Of a stretch of DNA of 64,000 bases, positions 1-10,214 are shown in pieces. The position numbers and the translations under genes were made by a program. The DNA lies in the NCBI GenBank assembly GCA_900468065.1, contig UBTA01000057.1, forward strand, positions 31,879 through 95,878, given 5' to 3'. Position 1 is the stretch's first letter. Each line of letters opens with the position of its first letter. The stretch is from Hyphomicrobiales bacterium (GTDB lineage: Bacteria > Pseudomonadota > Alphaproteobacteria > Rhizobiales > Rhizobiaceae). The notes beneath the pieces are model-generated. The model was not told the DNA's origin. It made no database searches and saw only the letters and a program-made list of their open reading frames with translations.

Positions 1-538
1 CGGGGTGATGCTTTTTTACAAGCTCTTTGTACGCCGTCTTCACATCTGCCGCAGTCGCATTGGCGTGCAGACCGAGCGTTTCGAAGGCCTTTGCCTCCAA
101 AGTCTTCAATTTGCGCAGCCGCGGTTCCTGCCGGTTGGCGCGGGCGCGCGCCTGATCGACGAAGCCGAAGGGATCGCGCATGCGGGCCTGGGCACCGGCC
201 GAACCCGAGCGCTGCTGCGACTGCTGCGGCGCATTCTTGGCGTTCTTGTTCACCCCCACCGTCCATGTCGGACGATGCCCGGTGATCGCTTCCTTCTGGT
301 AGCGGGCGATCTCGGTGTCGGAAAGTCCCGAAAAGTAGTTGTAGCCCTTGTTGTATTCCTTGACGTGCTCGAAGCAGAACATGAAAAATTCGTTTTCGGC
401 ATTGCGGCCCACCGGCGCGCGATGGATCGCATTCTCCTCGCAGCCGTCCCATTGGCACTTGGGTGCCATCGGCTCGGGTTTCTGGTTCACCTTGCGGCGC
501 GTCCGGATCCCGTCAAAGTATTTTGAATCAAGTTTCAT
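1..538 (-). CDS. J-domain (DnaJ-like) protein, 3' end cut off by the window
   Basis: About 179 codons are visible, reading leftward off the edge. The start is the ATG at 538, giving MKLDSKYFDGIRTRRK. Residues 25-65 hold two Cys pairs (CQWDGCEE and FMFCFEH). A Gln/Ser/Ala-rich linker follows, and then a J-domain begins (ALGLHANATAADV-type helix, then YKELVKKHHP), so the HPD motif lies exactly at the edge. J-domain proteins stimulate the ATPase of an Hsp70 partner. In Rhizobiales such a gene commonly lies between bolA and cobS/cobT; bolA is indeed divergent on the right. The exact client is unknown. Confidence 0.8.
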   Translation of the reverse strand, partial: MKLDSKYFDGIRTRRKVNQKPEPMAPKCQWDGCEENAIHRAPVGRNAENEFFMFCFEHVKEYNKGYNYFSGLSDTEIARYQKEAITGHRPTWTVGVNKNAKNAPQQSQQRSGSAGAQARMRDPFGFVDQARARANRQEPRLRKLKTLEAKAFETLGLHANATAADVKTAYKELVKKHHP

Positions 539-699
539 GGCGCTAATTATGGGGCGTGGCGGACGCCACAACAAGAATTGACAAACGGGAATGTTGCAGG
601 CTTTGTGAAGCTATTTTGCACCGCGCAAAACGCAATCCCGGACGGGTCGTTCGTTTGAGGTCGATGCGTACGGAAAAGCCAGAAAAACGGGGCCAAAAC

Positions 700-981
700 A
701 TGTCGCTTCAAAGCCGCATCGAAACAAAACTCAACGCGGCATTTTCGCCCGAACGGCTGATCGTTGTCAACGAAAGCCATCTGCATGCTGGCCATCATCC
801 GGACATCGACGGCACCGGCGAAACCCATATGCGGGTGCGAATTGTTTCCAGCGCATTTATCGGCATGAGCCGCATCGCCCGCCACCGCGCCATCAATGAT
901 ATTCTGAAGACCGAAATCGACGCAGGATTGCATGCGCTCGCCCTTGAGCCGGCTGTTCCCGGGGAAACAACCCGCTGGTAA
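700..981 (+). CDS. bolA: BolA family protein
   Basis: Small protein of 93 aa starting MSLQSRIETKLN. It has the BolA fold signature: an N-terminal helix with SRIETKLNAAF, the strand ERLIVVNESHLHAGH, then GETHMRVRIVSSAF and a helix containing ARHRAINDIL. BolA proteins act with monothiol glutaredoxins in Fe-S or iron homeostasis and are also linked to envelope stress. The frame is open upstream to 556. Starts at 664 (MRTEKPEK) or 700 are possible, and I prefer 700 because conservation begins there. The gene is divergent from the J-domain gene, a usual rhizobial arrangement. Confidence 0.88.
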   Translation: MSLQSRIETKLNAAFSPERLIVVNESHLHAGHHPDIDGTGETHMRVRIVSSAFIGMSRIARHRAINDILKTEIDAGLHALALEPAVPGETTRW

Positions 982-1196
982 GGTTAGAGGTAGCATTTAT
1001 CGAAGCAACGGACGTAAACCGAAGGGTTTAATTCCTGCTGAATTGACGAGATTGTGGGCAACATCTACACTTGTAGGTGGGGCGAGAGAATTACCGGATC
1101 GGGCGATCCGTCCATTATTGCGACATACAGAAAATTTTCATAGGCGGAGCCGGTTCAAGGTTGTCCGGAGAGCCTCTTGTTTCAGGGGTCAAGGTG

Positions 1197-2783
1197 ATGC
1201 TCAGGAGGTTTGGGCTTGCCGCGGCGTTTATCGCTGCGTTTCTGACGTTCAGTCCGGTATCGGCAGCAACGCCATCCGGTAAAAAAGTCGCCCTTGTGAT
1301 GGGCAACAGTGCCTACAAGCATGCGGTCGAATTGCCGAACCCGAAAAACGACGCCAAGCTGATGGCGGAAACGTTCCGCACGGCAGGCTTCACCGTCATC
1401 GAAGGCGAAGATCTCGACAAGACGGCGATGAGCACACTGGTCGACCAATTCACCGAAATCGCCTATGACGCAGATATCGCCGTCGTCTACTATGCCGGCC
1501 ACGGCCTGCAGGTCGATGGGCGGAACTATCTCGTGCCGATCGACGCACAGCTGGAAAAGGCAGCCCAGCTGCAGACCCGCACTGTGCCTGCCGAAAAATT
1601 CCTCGCCGCCCTGCCGCCGGACCCGGCCGTCAGCATCATCATTCTGGATGCCTGCCGCGACAATCCGCTGGCACGCTCGCTGGCAAAGGCCATGCCGGCC
1701 AGCCGCTCCGCCTCGATGGGTGTGGGTCTTGCACCAGTGCAAGCCAACAACCAGACATCCGGATCGGGCGGGTTGCTGATCGCCTATGCGACAGATCCGG
1801 GTGCCGTGGCCTATGACGGCAAGGGCATCAACAGCCCCTACACGACCGCGCTTGCACGGCATCTGACGACACCGGGGCTTGAAATCCAGAGTGCCCTGAC
1901 GCGGGTCCGCGCCGACGTCTCGGAAGCGACTGGTGGCGCCCAGCATCCCTGGCACAATGCCTCGCTGTCTCGCGAAGTCTTCATCGGTGGAGAGCCTGCC
2001 GCGCAAGCAGCCCTCCCTACGCCCTCTGAAGTGAAGCCTGCGGGTGAGGCCACTTCGGCCGATGCGAACGGCGTCAGCTGGACCGTCGAGCAGAAACTCT
2101 GGGAAGAAGCGTCGAAGCGCAACACGGTCGCGCATTACGAGCTTTACCTGCAGCAATATCCGAGCGGTAATTTTGCCACCCTTGCCAAGCTCAATCTCGA
2201 CCAGCTGAAGGCTACGGCAACAACTGAAGTTGCCTCCGTTGCGCCAGCCGGCGAGGCGACAGCCTCCGCCTCACAGGTCCGCACCGCTGTCGCCATGCCG
2301 GATGATGTCAAGCTCAGCGTCGGAACGCCGGAAACGGAAACCGCCCTGAACCTCGACAAGGAAGGCAGGATCGATCTGCAGCTGCGGCTCGGCGCGCTCG
2401 GCCATGTCACCGGCGGTGCCGATGGTGCGCTTGGCGCCCGGTCACGCACGGCGATCGGCGCATGGCAAAAGCAGAACGGCATGATGGAAACAACCTACCT
2501 GACACAGCAGCAACACATGTTCCTTGTCGTTCAGACCGATCCAATGATGCCGCAGATCCGCGCCCAGTATCAGGCCCAGAAAGCCGCCATTGCTGTTCGC
2601 AAGGCCCAAAACCCGGTTCGCCAGAAGGTGGCTGGGCAGCGCGTCAAGAGACAACACGAGGGGGCAACCCTGGAAGGTCCTGTCGAACGCCAGGGCAATA
2701 GTGGCGGAGTGGATCCGGCGGGCGCTGCCTTCGCCGGCGGTCTGCTCGGCGGCGCTCTCGGCGGCATCATCGGCAACCGTTAA
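1197..2783 (+). CDS. secreted caspase-like (peptidase C14) protein
   Basis: Protein of 528 aa. The chosen ATG at 1197 opens a clear signal peptide (MLRRFGLAAAFIAAFLTFSP, then VSA), preceded by an AGGGG ribosome site; longer starts to 1077 add implausible residues. Residues 28-250 are a caspase-type domain: KVALVMGNSAY start, catalytic His102 in YAGHG and Cys153 in DACRD. The middle is low complexity. Around residues 410-460 is a peptidoglycan-binding-like repeat (LRLGALGHVTGGADG to AIGAWQKQNG). The C-terminus is a glycine-zipper stretch (GGLLGGALGGIIGNR). It is probably a periplasmic orthocaspase; substrate unknown. Confidence 0.82.
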   Translation: MLRRFGLAAAFIAAFLTFSPVSAATPSGKKVALVMGNSAYKHAVELPNPKNDAKLMAETFRTAGFTVIEGEDLDKTAMSTLVDQFTEIAYDADIAVVYYAGHGLQVDGRNYLVPIDAQLEKAAQLQTRTVPAEKFLAALPPDPAVSIIILDACRDNPLARSLAKAMPASRSASMGVGLAPVQANNQTSGSGGLLIAYATDPGAVAYDGKGINSPYTTALARHLTTPGLEIQSALTRVRADVSEATGGAQHPWHNASLSREVFIGGEPAAQAALPTPSEVKPAGEATSADANGVSWTVEQKLWEEASKRNTVAHYELYLQQYPSGNFATLAKLNLDQLKATATTEVASVAPAGEATASASQVRTAVAMPDDVKLSVGTPETETALNLDKEGRIDLQLRLGALGHVTGGADGALGARSRTAIGAWQKQNGMMETTYLTQQQHMFLVVQTDPMMPQIRAQYQAQKAAIAVRKAQNPVRQKVAGQRVKRQHEGATLEGPVERQGNSGGVDPAGAAFAGGLLGGALGGIIGNR

Positions 2784-2802
2784 GGCTGCCCCAACGTACG
2801 CC

Positions 2803-4137
2803 TCATTCAATACCTTCGCTCTTCATCGAGAGCGGAGGCATTGTTGCATCGTCGGCCGGCCTGATTCTGAGCCGCGTGATCCGGTTCTTCACCCGCTTCA
2901 TTACGGTGAAGCGTTTGCCATAGAAGGTGAATGCCTGCCGCTCTTCAGGGATCGTCTTGGATTCGTGAATCACAAGCCCGGCCACCGTCGTCGCTTCCTC
3001 GTCCGGCAAGTTCCAGTCGAGTGCGCGATTGAGATCGCGGATCGGCACGCTGCCATCGACGACGATCGAGCCGTCGGCCTCCTGGCGCACACCCTGGATT
3101 TCGATATCATGCTCGTCGGAAATATCGCCGACGATTTCCTCCAGAATATCCTCTAGCGTCACCAGCCCCTGTACTTCGCCATATTCATCAACGACGATGG
3201 CGAAATGCACCTTGCGGCGCAGGAAGGCGTTGAGCTGTTCTTTCAGATTGGTGGTCTCAGGCACGAACCACGGTTTTTGCGCGATCCGGACGATATCGAG
3301 ATTTTCCGGCTCGACATCGGTTTCAGCAAGCGCCCGCAACAGGTCCTTGGCGTGCACGACGCCGATAATGTTGTCGGTCGAGCCGCGCCAGACCGGCATG
3401 CGCGTATAGGGGCTTTCAAGAACCGCGCGAACTGCGACTTCCGGCGCATCGTCGGCATTGATACCGCGCATCGAGGTGCGGTGGATCATGATGTCGGAGA
3501 TTTCCAGCTCGCCCAGATCGAGAACGCCGCCGAGCCGGTCGCGGTCGGCCTTGATGACGGAGCCTTCCCGATGCAGAAAATCGACGGCACCACGCAATTC
3601 TTCATGCGCCGTGAGCATCGGCATTTCGGAGGAAAGACTGACGCCGAACAGGCCGAGAATGCGCCGTACGATCCAATTCACCAAGCTTGAGACCGGACCG
3701 ACCACCATAACGATGATGTGAACGGTTCGCGCAACCCCGAGCGCAAACCGGTCGGGCGCCGCGATTGCCCAGCTCTTGGGCAGCACCTCGGCGAAGATGA
3801 CCAGAATGACGGTCATCGCCAACGTCGCGTAGGCAACGCCGGATGGACCGAAGAAATGCAGGAACAGGCTGGTGGCGATCGACGACGACAGAATATTGGC
3901 GAGGTTGTTGCCGATCAAAAGCGCCCCGATCAGCCGGTCGCGGCGTTCGATCAGGCGGTTGACCATACCGGCCCGCTCGTCGCCATTATTCTCAAGTGTA
4001 TGCATGCGCGACCGCGAGGCCGCAGTGAGCGCGGTTTCCGAGCCCGAGAAAAACGCCGACAGCACGATCATCACCAGAATGATCAGAATGCCCGGACCGT
4101 AGTCCGTCAGGAAAAACGTGAATGTCTCGTTGCTCAT
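2803..4137 (-). CDS. HlyC/CorC (CNNM/DUF21-CBS) family membrane protein
   Basis: Protein of 444 aa with the family's three parts: an N-terminal DUF21/CNNM membrane domain (about residues 10-195; [14 protein letters not shown] is the signature), a CBS pair (about 205-330), and a CorC_HlyC ligand-binding domain (about 345-430, starting near [14 protein letters not shown]). Relatives are linked to Mg2+/Co2+ efflux or homeostasis; the label hemolysin is historical. Its stop lies 20 bp from the convergent caspase gene. Its start overlaps the end of aroB by 4 bp, so it is probably co-transcribed with aroK-aroB. Confidence 0.88.
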   Translation of the reverse strand: MSNETFTFFLTDYGPGILIILVMIVLSAFFSGSETALTAASRSRMHTLENNGDERAGMVNRLIERRDRLIGALLIGNNLANILSSSIATSLFLHFFGPSGVAYATLAMTVILVIFAEVLPKSWAIAAPDRFALGVARTVHIIVMVVGPVSSLVNWIVRRILGLFGVSLSSEMPMLTAHEELRGAVDFLHREGSVIKADRDRLGGVLDLGELEISDIMIHRTSMRGINADDAPEVAVRAVLESPYTRMPVWRGSTDNIIGVVHAKDLLRALAETDVEPENLDIVRIAQKPWFVPETTNLKEQLNAFLRRKVHFAIVVDEYGEVQGLVTLEDILEEIVGDISDEHDIEIQGVRQEADGSIVVDGSVPIRDLNRALDWNLPDEEATTVAGLVIHESKTIPEERQAFTFYGKRFTVMKRVKNRITRLRIRPADDATMPPLSMKSEGIE

Positions 4138-5267
4138 CCCGGGTGCTTTTCCTTCAGAAAGGCGCTGACTTCCGAACCCGGAACATCATCGGCAACAAAG
4201 GATTGGCCGATGCCGCGCGTCAGGATGAAGGTGAGCTTGCCACCGCTGACCTTCTTGTCCTGAGCAATGGCGTCCATCAGCTTTTCCACAGGCGGCAAGG
4301 TACCGGGAATTTCATCCATGCGGGTCGGCAGGCCCACCGCCCTCAGATGGGCTTCGACGCGTTTGGCATCATCGGGGCTCGCCAGATTCATGCGGGCCGA
4401 AAACTGATGCGCCAGCACCATGCCGATCGCCACGCCCTCGCCGTGGACCAGACGTGTACCATCATACTGTGTCGCCGCTTCCAGCGCATGGCCGAATGTG
4501 TGGCCAAGATTGAGCAGCGCGCGCTGGCCATTCTCACGCTCGTCGGCGGCAACCACGTCGGCCTTGGCCTGGCAGCTGATGGCGATCGCCTCGATGCGGG
4601 CATCACCACCGGCAAACACCGCCTGCCAGTTCTTTTCCAGCCAGGCAAAGAAGTCCGGCTTGTCGATCAGTCCGTATTTGGCGACTTCGGCATAACCGGC
4701 CTTAAATTCGCGCGGGCTCAGCGTATCCAGCACGTCGGTATCGGCCAGCACGAGGTCCGGCTGGTGGAAAACGCCGATCAGGTTCTTGCCATGCGGCGAG
4801 TTGATGCCGGTCTTGCCGCCGACGGATGAGTCTACCTGCGCCAAGAGCGAAGTCGGAATCTGGATGAACCGCGATCCGCGCCGCGCGATACCCGCCGCAA
4901 AGCCGGTGAGATCGCCGATGACGCCACCGCCGAGCGCGATGACCGCATCATTGCGCTCGATACGGGCACCGAGGATCACCTCGCAAACCGGGATCAGGTG
5001 TTCGAAGCTCTTGGTCTTTTCACCAGCCGGCAGAACCAGCGACACGGCCGTGATGCCCTGCGCCTTCAGGCTTTCCACCAGCCGCTCGAGATAGAGCGGC
5101 GCGACATGCTCGTCGGTGATGACCGCCATGCGCCGGCCCTTCAGCCGGCCGGCGATCTCGCCTGCGGCGGTGGCGATCAGGCCGGGACCGATGAGAATAT
5201 CGTAGGAACGATCGCCCAGATTGACGCGAACGGTTTTGCGGGCGGCGGAGAGGCTGGTCGTGGTCAT
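4134..5267 (-). CDS. aroB: 3-dehydroquinate synthase
   Basis: Protein of 377 aa that converts DAHP to 3-dehydroquinate, the second step of the shikimate pathway, in the cytosol. NAD-binding and active-site blocks are visible: [51 protein letters not shown] and the zinc-ligand segment [13 protein letters not shown] use the ATG at 5267 ([13 protein letters not shown]) rather than 5303, since the longer form would overlap aroK. The gap to aroK is only 4 bp, so the two are one operon. Length and motifs are normal for the family. Confidence 0.95.
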   Translation of the reverse strand: MTTTSLSAARKTVRVNLGDRSYDILIGPGLIATAAGEIAGRLKGRRMAVITDEHVAPLYLERLVESLKAQGITAVSLVLPAGEKTKSFEHLIPVCEVILGARIERNDAVIALGGGVIGDLTGFAAGIARRGSRFIQIPTSLLAQVDSSVGGKTGINSPHGKNLIGVFHQPDLVLADTDVLDTLSPREFKAGYAEVAKYGLIDKPDFFAWLEKNWQAVFAGGDARIEAIAISCQAKADVVAADERENGQRALLNLGHTFGHALEAATQYDGTRLVHGEGVAIGMVLAHQFSARMNLASPDDAKRVEAHLRAVGLPTRMDEIPGTLPPVEKLMDAIAQDKKVSGGKLTFILTRGIGQSFVADDVPGSEVSAFLKEKHPG

Positions 5268-5271
5268 GGCT

Positions 5272-5850
5272 TCACTTCTTCGGGAGAGTGGCGAGAGCGG
5301 CAAGAACCTCTTCCACCATCACCTCTTTCTTGACATCGCGGGATAGCACGGTCAGATCCGCCTGTGCATAGATCGGATAGCGGGCGTGCATGAGGTTTTC
5401 GAGCGTCTGTTTCGGATTTTCTGTTTTCAGCAGCGGGCGGCTATCGCGCTTGTTGACCCGCTCCCACAGCACGTCGAGTTCGGCATTCAGCCAGACGGAA
5501 AGACCGTGGCGCTTGATATGCTTGCGGGTACGCTCATTGATATAGGCGCCGCCGCCGGTGGAAACGATACGCGGGCCGGTGTTCAGCAGCCGCTTGATGA
5601 CGCGCGCCTCCAGCGCACGAAACTCGTCCTCGCCATAGGCCGCAAACAGTTCGCTGATAGTCATGCGCGAAACGCGCTCGATCTCATGATCGGAATCGAC
5701 AAAGGGAATGCCGAGCGCCGAGGCCGTCATCCGGCCGATCGCCGATTTTCCAGCCCCCATCAGACCGACGAAGACGAGGTTTCGTCGCCCGAGCGCGGCC
5801 TTCGCTCGCCCGATCAGCGCTTCGGAAACCGGTTCAATCACGTCGCTCAT
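5272..5850 (-). CDS. aroK: shikimate kinase
   Basis: Protein of 192 aa that phosphorylates shikimate at O-3 using ATP. It has the Walker A loop [11 protein letters not shown] near residue 30, the DSDHEIE shikimate and Mg binding segment, and FRALE followed by the GGG motif (VSTGGGAYI). It has a 20-25 residue N-terminal extension before the core, usual in alphaproteobacteria. It is the first gene of a leftward operon aroK-aroB-corC-like. Upstream, a small membrane protein gene and xerD run divergently. Confidence 0.95.
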   Translation of the reverse strand: MSDVIEPVSEALIGRAKAALGRRNLVFVGLMGAGKSAIGRMTASALGIPFVDSDHEIERVSRMTISELFAAYGEDEFRALEARVIKRLLNTGPRIVSTGGGAYINERTRKHIKRHGLSVWLNAELDVLWERVNKRDSRPLLKTENPKQTLENLMHARYPIYAQADLTVLSRDVKKEVMVEEVLAALATLPKK

Positions 5851-6008
5851 GCAGTTTTAATTTCCCCGTTCCGTTCCGGTATCGACAAAACAGCCGGAAG
5901 CGTCAAGACTTCACAGCATACAAGGCAACGGGAATCCCGTGCGATACAGCGGTTCTTGCACTTGCAAACAGGCATGGTCATATAGACCCCTGACCCTAGG
6001 AGTTGAAA

Positions 6009-6155
6009 ATGCCCACCCTGTTCCGGTTCCTGTTCATCTGCGCCCTGATCGCCGGCGTGATATATGGAACGATGGTGGCGCTGGTGACCTTCGTCAATCC
6101 GGTGGAGCGCGACGTGACCATCCGTATTCCCTCAGAACGGATCAACAAGCCGTAA
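6009..6155 (+). CDS. small single-pass membrane protein upstream of xerD
   Basis: A 48-aa ORF starting [20 protein letters not shown] and ending RINKP. One hydrophobic helix at residues 5-28 is followed by a polar tail ([15 protein letters not shown]). An AGGAG ribosome site lies just upstream of the ATG. Its stop shares bases with the start of xerD (TAATG), so the two are translationally coupled. I do not recognise a function. The good ribosome site and tight junction argue that it is real. Confidence 0.72.
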   Translation: MPTLFRFLFICALIAGVIYGTMVALVTFVNPVERDVTIRIPSERINKP

Positions 6156-7111
6156 TGATCGATCTTTCCGCCGCCCATATGGAATCCTTCCTGGAGATGA
6201 TGAGCGCCGAACGGGGTGCTGCCAACAACACGTTGATCTCCTACGAACGTGATCTGGAAGACGCCTATTCCTTTCTGAAGCAACGCGGCGTCAAGCCGAC
6301 CGCCGCGACCTCTGATGATCTGCGCGCCTATCTTTCGCATCTGGCGCAGCAAGGCTTCAAGGCCTCGTCGCAAGCCCGCCGATTGTCGGCGCTGCGGCAG
6401 TTCTACAAGTTCCTCTATGCCGAAGGACTGCGCACCGACGACCCGACCGGCGTTCTCGACGCGCCGAAGAAAGGCCGCTCACTGCCGAAGGTACTGAGCA
6501 TCGACGATGTTTCAAAGCTGATCGGACAGGCGGAGCAGGAAGCGGCCCAGGGCGGCAGCGATCCTGTGGCGCGGCTGCGCATGCATGCGCTGATCGAACT
6601 GCTCTACGCCACCGGCATGCGAGTGAGCGAACTTGTCTCGCTGCCAGCCTCGGTGCTGGCGCAGAATGGCCGCTTTCTCGTCGTGCGCGGCAAGGGCAAC
6701 AAGGAGCGCATGGTGCCGCTGTCGCATTCGGCGATCCGGGCGATGCAGGCCTATGGCGCGGCGATGGCCAGCGACAATGCCACCCAGAAAACCCCACCGC
6801 CGGAAAGCCCGTGGCTGTTCCCCTCCTCCGGCAAGGCGGGATATCTGCCGCGTCAGGTTTTTGGCCGCGACCTCAAGGACCTTGCCGCCCGCGCTGGCAT
6901 CCGCGTTGCGGCGATCTCGCCGCATGTGCTGCGCCATGCCTTTGCCAGTCACCTTCTGGCCAACGGCGCCGACCTTCGCGCCGTGCAGGAACTTCTCGGA
7001 CATTCGGACATTTCAACGACACAAATCTATACCCATGTGCTGGAAGAACGGCTGCATCAGCTGGTCCAGAACCATCACCCTCTTGCCAAACAGGCGAAAA
7101 AACAGGATTAG
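6155..7111 (+). CDS. xerD: site-specific tyrosine recombinase XerD
   Basis: Protein of 318 aa, the usual XerD length. XerC/XerD resolve chromosome dimers at dif. The SAM-like N-terminal domain covers about residues 1-90. The catalytic domain shows Arg in TGMRVSEL, Lys in GKGNKER, the HVLRHAF box, the GH of LLGHSD and the nucleophile Tyr in QIYTHV. The ATG overlaps the stop of the 48-aa gene. Upstream in-frame starts exist back to 5939 but run through that gene, so they are not used. Located in a core block with accA, not next to the prophage. Confidence 0.92.
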   Translation: MIDLSAAHMESFLEMMSAERGAANNTLISYERDLEDAYSFLKQRGVKPTAATSDDLRAYLSHLAQQGFKASSQARRLSALRQFYKFLYAEGLRTDDPTGVLDAPKKGRSLPKVLSIDDVSKLIGQAEQEAAQGGSDPVARLRMHALIELLYATGMRVSELVSLPASVLAQNGRFLVVRGKGNKERMVPLSHSAIRAMQAYGAAMASDNATQKTPPPESPWLFPSSGKAGYLPRQVFGRDLKDLAARAGIRVAAISPHVLRHAFASHLLANGADLRAVQELLGHSDISTTQIYTHVLEERLHQLVQNHHPLAKQAKKQD

Positions 7112-7189
7112 GAGCGCCAGAACACTTGGCCGGGACGGCTGAAACGTCATACCCGTGGCCACGGCGCAATATGATCGGAAACGCATCAC

Positions 7190-8143
7190 ATGCACAATTA
7201 TCTCGATTTCGAAAAACCAATCTCCGATCTCGAAGGCAAGATTCACGAGCTGAAGAAGATTGCCAGCGAGGACGAGAGCATCGACACCGCCGACGAAGTG
7301 GAGCGCCTTGAAGTGCGCGCCCGCGAGGCGATGGCCGAAATCTATTCCAAGCTGAACCCCTGGCAGAAGACGCAGGTCGCGCGCCACCCGCAGCGTCCGC
7401 ACTTCCAGGAATATGCCGCCAACCTCTTTACCGAATTCACGCCGCTTGCCGGCGACCGCAAATTTGCCAATGACGAGGCGATCCAGGCCGGTCTGGCGCG
7501 CTTCCGCGGTACCCCTGTCGCCGTCATCGGCCAGGAAAAGGGCAACGACACCAAGTCGCGCATCAAGCACAACTTTGGCAGCGCCCGTCCGGAAGGTTAC
7601 CGCAAGGCAATCCGCGTCATGGAAATGGCCGACCGTTTCGGCCTGCCGCTGATCACCCTGATCGATACCGCCGGCGCCTATCCCGGCATCGGCGCCGAAG
7701 AACGCGGCCAGGCGGAAGCCATCGCCCGCTCGACGGAAATGTGCCTCAATATGCGCGTTCCGATCGTCTCCGTCGTCATCGGCGAAGGCGGTTCGGGCGG
7801 CGCCATCGCGATCGCCACCGGCAGCCGCGTCTATATGCTGGAGCATTCGATCTACAGCGTGATCTCGCCGGAAGGTGCCGCCTCCATCCTCTGGCGCGAC
7901 TCGACGCGCGCCAAGGAAGCGGCCACCAACATGAAGATCACCGCCGAAGACCTGAAGTCGCTGGGGATCATCGACGGCATCATCGGCGAGCCGGTCGGCG
8001 GCGCCCATCGCGATCCGAACGCCGTGATTGAGAAGACCGGCACTGTCATCGCCGACGCGCTCAAGGAGCTTTCGGGCCGCACGGGCGACGAACTGCGCTC
8101 TGACCGCCGTCAGAAATACCTCGCCATCGGCCGCCAGCTTTAA
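7190..8143 (+). CDS. accA: acetyl-CoA carboxylase carboxyltransferase, alpha subunit
   Basis: Protein of 317 aa, full length. With AccD it transfers carboxyl from carboxybiotin to acetyl-CoA to make malonyl-CoA for fatty acid synthesis. Family blocks are visible: [19 protein letters not shown] at the N-terminus, LTEF-like [57 protein letters not shown] and [15 protein letters not shown]. It follows xerD by 78 bp. No frameshift or missing motif was seen. Confidence 0.97.
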   Translation: MHNYLDFEKPISDLEGKIHELKKIASEDESIDTADEVERLEVRAREAMAEIYSKLNPWQKTQVARHPQRPHFQEYAANLFTEFTPLAGDRKFANDEAIQAGLARFRGTPVAVIGQEKGNDTKSRIKHNFGSARPEGYRKAIRVMEMADRFGLPLITLIDTAGAYPGIGAEERGQAEAIARSTEMCLNMRVPIVSVVIGEGGSGGAIAIATGSRVYMLEHSIYSVISPEGAASILWRDSTRAKEAATNMKITAEDLKSLGIIDGIIGEPVGGAHRDPNAVIEKTGTVIADALKELSGRTGDELRSDRRQKYLAIGRQL

Positions 8144-8243
8144 TCACATTTGCTGGTTTCGAACGGGTTCACAGTGAAAATGGAGCGCGCGGTCCAACCT
8201 TGGCCATATTCGTGCGCTCTGGAACGCTTGCGGCAAGGCGGTT

Positions 8244-8273
8244 TTGTAAGGTTAATATTTTGTGAAGTATAAG
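8244..8273 (+). promoter_or_regulatory. possible sigma-70 type promoter for the L,D-transpeptidase gene
   Basis: TTGTAA (8244-8249) and TATAAG (8268-8273) are separated by 18 bp in the spacer between accA and the lipoprotein gene. Immediately after lies a small dyad (GGGAA-TATTGA-TTCCC). This is a motif match only. Confidence 0.35.
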
Positions 8274-8340
8274 GGAATATTGATTCCCTGTGGACTGCCT
8301 AAACGGGAACGCCACGTTCGACAATTTTCTTGATGGACCT

Positions 8341-9816
8341 ATGCCGATGCGTTTGACACATCTTGTTGCCACCGCTGCCATCGCCGCGCTCCTTGCGAGC
8401 TGCACCGCCAATGAGGCGATGGACACCGTCGATGTCGACCTCAAGAAGGTCTCCAGCAAGGTCAATTACCAGCTCTCCGGCAAGATCGTCCAGAAGATGC
8501 AGGCGATGAGCATGGCGAAGGATTCGCCGATCATGCTGCGCATCTTCAAGGAAGAAGGCGTTCTCGAAGTCTGGAAGGCCAATTCGTCCAACCGTTTCGA
8601 GATGCTGCGCCAGTACAAAATCTGCGCCTGGTCGGGCAAGCTCGGTCCCAAGGTCAAGGAAGGCGACCGGCAGGCGCCGGAAGGTTTCTATCCGATCTCG
8701 CCGGGCCAGATGAACCCGAATTCCAGCTATTACCTCGCCATCAATACCGGCTTCCCCAACCGTTTCGACCAGGCCAACGGCCGTTTCGGCACCAATCTGA
8801 TGATCCACGGCGCCTGCTCGTCATCCGGCTGCTATTCGATGACCGACGAGCAGATGCAGGAAATCTTTGCGCTGTCGCGAGACGCCTACAAGGGCGGCCA
8901 GCAGGCAATCCAGCTGCAGGCCCTGCCCTTCCGCATGACCGCCGAAAACATGGCGCGTCACCGCAACAGCCCGAACATCGACTTCTGGAACATGCTGAAG
9001 CCCGGCTACGATCAGTTCGAGATCACCAAGCGTCCGCCGGAAGTGAACATCTGCGAGAAGAAATACGTCTTCAACCAGCAGACCGACGGAAAATTCTCGC
9101 CGACCGGCCAATGCCCGGCCATGTCGACCCCGGCGACGATGCAGGGCGCACTGGCCAGCTACAACAAGAAATACAATGACGACTACGCCAAGGCGACCAA
9201 GAAGCTAGACGGCCTGGTCTGGTACGAGCCGACCGAGGCTGAGCGCAAGGCGATCGTCGCCAAGCAGCGCGTCGGCAAGGAACTGGCATACGCTCCGACC
9301 GGTACCTCGCTGGACGCCGGCAAGCTGATGAAGGTCGCCGACCTCGAAAAGCAGGAAGCCCGCCGCACCGAGTTGGAAGAAGCCAAGAAGGCGATCGAGA
9401 TCCAGAAGGCCGAGCTGGACAAATCCACGCGCAACGGCAAGAGCGTGCCGGTGCCTGCGGAAAATCCATTACCAAAGCCGGTGCAGCAGGCCGCTGTCGA
9501 ACAGCCAGGTGCCGCGCGCAAGGGTTTCTGGGGCAGCCTGTTCTCCAAGGGCGGTGCCGATGCGCAACAGCTGGAGCCAGCAGCCGTGGCCCCGGTCGAT
9601 GCGGCTCAACAGCAGCCAGCCGGCCAACCGCAGACAGTGCAACACTCCGTAGCCGTCGCAACCCCGCAACCAGCAGCTACAGCGACGGCGAAGAAGCCGG
9701 CCGATGCAGCCGCCGCTCAGACAGTAGCCAGCACCGAGGCCGCACCGATGGCCGAGCAGGCTCTTGCCGAACAGCAGCCAAAGAAGCGGCCGTTCTGGAA
9801 AATCTGGGGCAATTGA
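8341..9816 (+). CDS. YafK-like murein L,D-transpeptidase lipoprotein
   Basis: Protein of 491 aa with a lipoprotein signal: MPMRLTHLVATAAIAALLAS then Cys, lipobox LASC. Residues about 60-175 are a YkuD/L,D-transpeptidase domain with His156 and catalytic Cys164 in an H-x7-C pattern (HGACSSSGC). Such enzymes form or cleave 3-3 crosslinks, or link proteins to peptidoglycan. The last 150 residues are predicted coiled (LEEAKKAIEIQKAELDK) then Ala/Gln/Pro-rich and disordered. The longer frame to 8290 would bury the signal peptide. The stop overlaps the start of the TusA-like gene by one base. Confidence 0.85.
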   Translation: MPMRLTHLVATAAIAALLASCTANEAMDTVDVDLKKVSSKVNYQLSGKIVQKMQAMSMAKDSPIMLRIFKEEGVLEVWKANSSNRFEMLRQYKICAWSGKLGPKVKEGDRQAPEGFYPISPGQMNPNSSYYLAINTGFPNRFDQANGRFGTNLMIHGACSSSGCYSMTDEQMQEIFALSRDAYKGGQQAIQLQALPFRMTAENMARHRNSPNIDFWNMLKPGYDQFEITKRPPEVNICEKKYVFNQQTDGKFSPTGQCPAMSTPATMQGALASYNKKYNDDYAKATKKLDGLVWYEPTEAERKAIVAKQRVGKELAYAPTGTSLDAGKLMKVADLEKQEARRTELEEAKKAIEIQKAELDKSTRNGKSVPVPAENPLPKPVQQAAVEQPGAARKGFWGSLFSKGGADAQQLEPAAVAPVDAAQQQPAGQPQTVQHSVAVATPQPAATATAKKPADAAAAQTVASTEAAPMAEQALAEQQPKKRPFWKIWGN

Positions 9817-10046
9817 TGCCTCACAGTCTGATCTATGACCTCAAGGGGCTGAAATGCCCCTTGCCGGTCTTAAGAACTCGCAAGCGCATGCTCTCCCTCG
9901 CCCCCGGCACGCTGATCACGGTCGAAACAACCGATCCGCTCGCCATCATCGACATCCCGCATTTCTGCAACGAAGACGGCCACAGCCTGGAGCAATCCGA
10001 AGCCCTGGCCGGCGGTCATCGCTTCGTCATCCGCAAGAAGGTTTGA
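9816..10046 (+). CDS. TusA-family sulfur carrier-like protein
   Basis: Protein of 76 aa. The ATG shares a base with the preceding stop (TGATG), so translation is coupled. It shows the TusA/SirA signature with the active Cys in LKCPLPVLRTRKRM and the hydrophobic strand TLITVETTDPLAIIDI. TusA proteins carry persulfide sulfur, for example to tRNA thiolation or molybdenum cofactor pathways. Which pathway applies here cannot be told. Joint transcription with a murein enzyme is unusual functionally but may be only positional. Confidence 0.85.
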   Translation: MPHSLIYDLKGLKCPLPVLRTRKRMLSLAPGTLITVETTDPLAIIDIPHFCNEDGHSLEQSEALAGGHRFVIRKKV

Positions 10047-10139
10047 GGGCGGCCCAGTAGCCATGATCTCGTCTAGCTGTCGGCTCCTGTTGTGACCACC
10101 GATCGTGTTTTAAAAAATTCTTCAAAAAAATTCGATTGA

Positions 10140-10166
10140 TGTCGATCGGACTGTCTCTCGTTCGTC
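10140..10166 (+). promoter_or_regulatory. candidate ECF42-dependent promoter
   Basis: TGTCGAT (10140-10146) and CGTC (10163-10166) are separated by 16 bp, 49 bp before the YciI gene. This matches the motif I recall for ECF42 sigma factors (TGTCGA / CGWC). The cognate sigma gene lies just downstream, so autoregulation is likely. Pattern match plus recalled literature; not computed. Confidence 0.5.
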
Positions 10167-10214
10167 GTATGATCAGGAAGGCCAGTCCGGCTTCCATTAT
10201 CACGGGAGAATACG

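Noticed and set aside
1182..2156. 324-codon minus-strand ORF
   Set aside because: Antisense shadow of the caspase-like gene.
6155..7111. XerD as an integrase of the prophage
   Set aside because: It lies in a core block 22 kb away with full XerD motifs; the prophage uses a DDE transposase.
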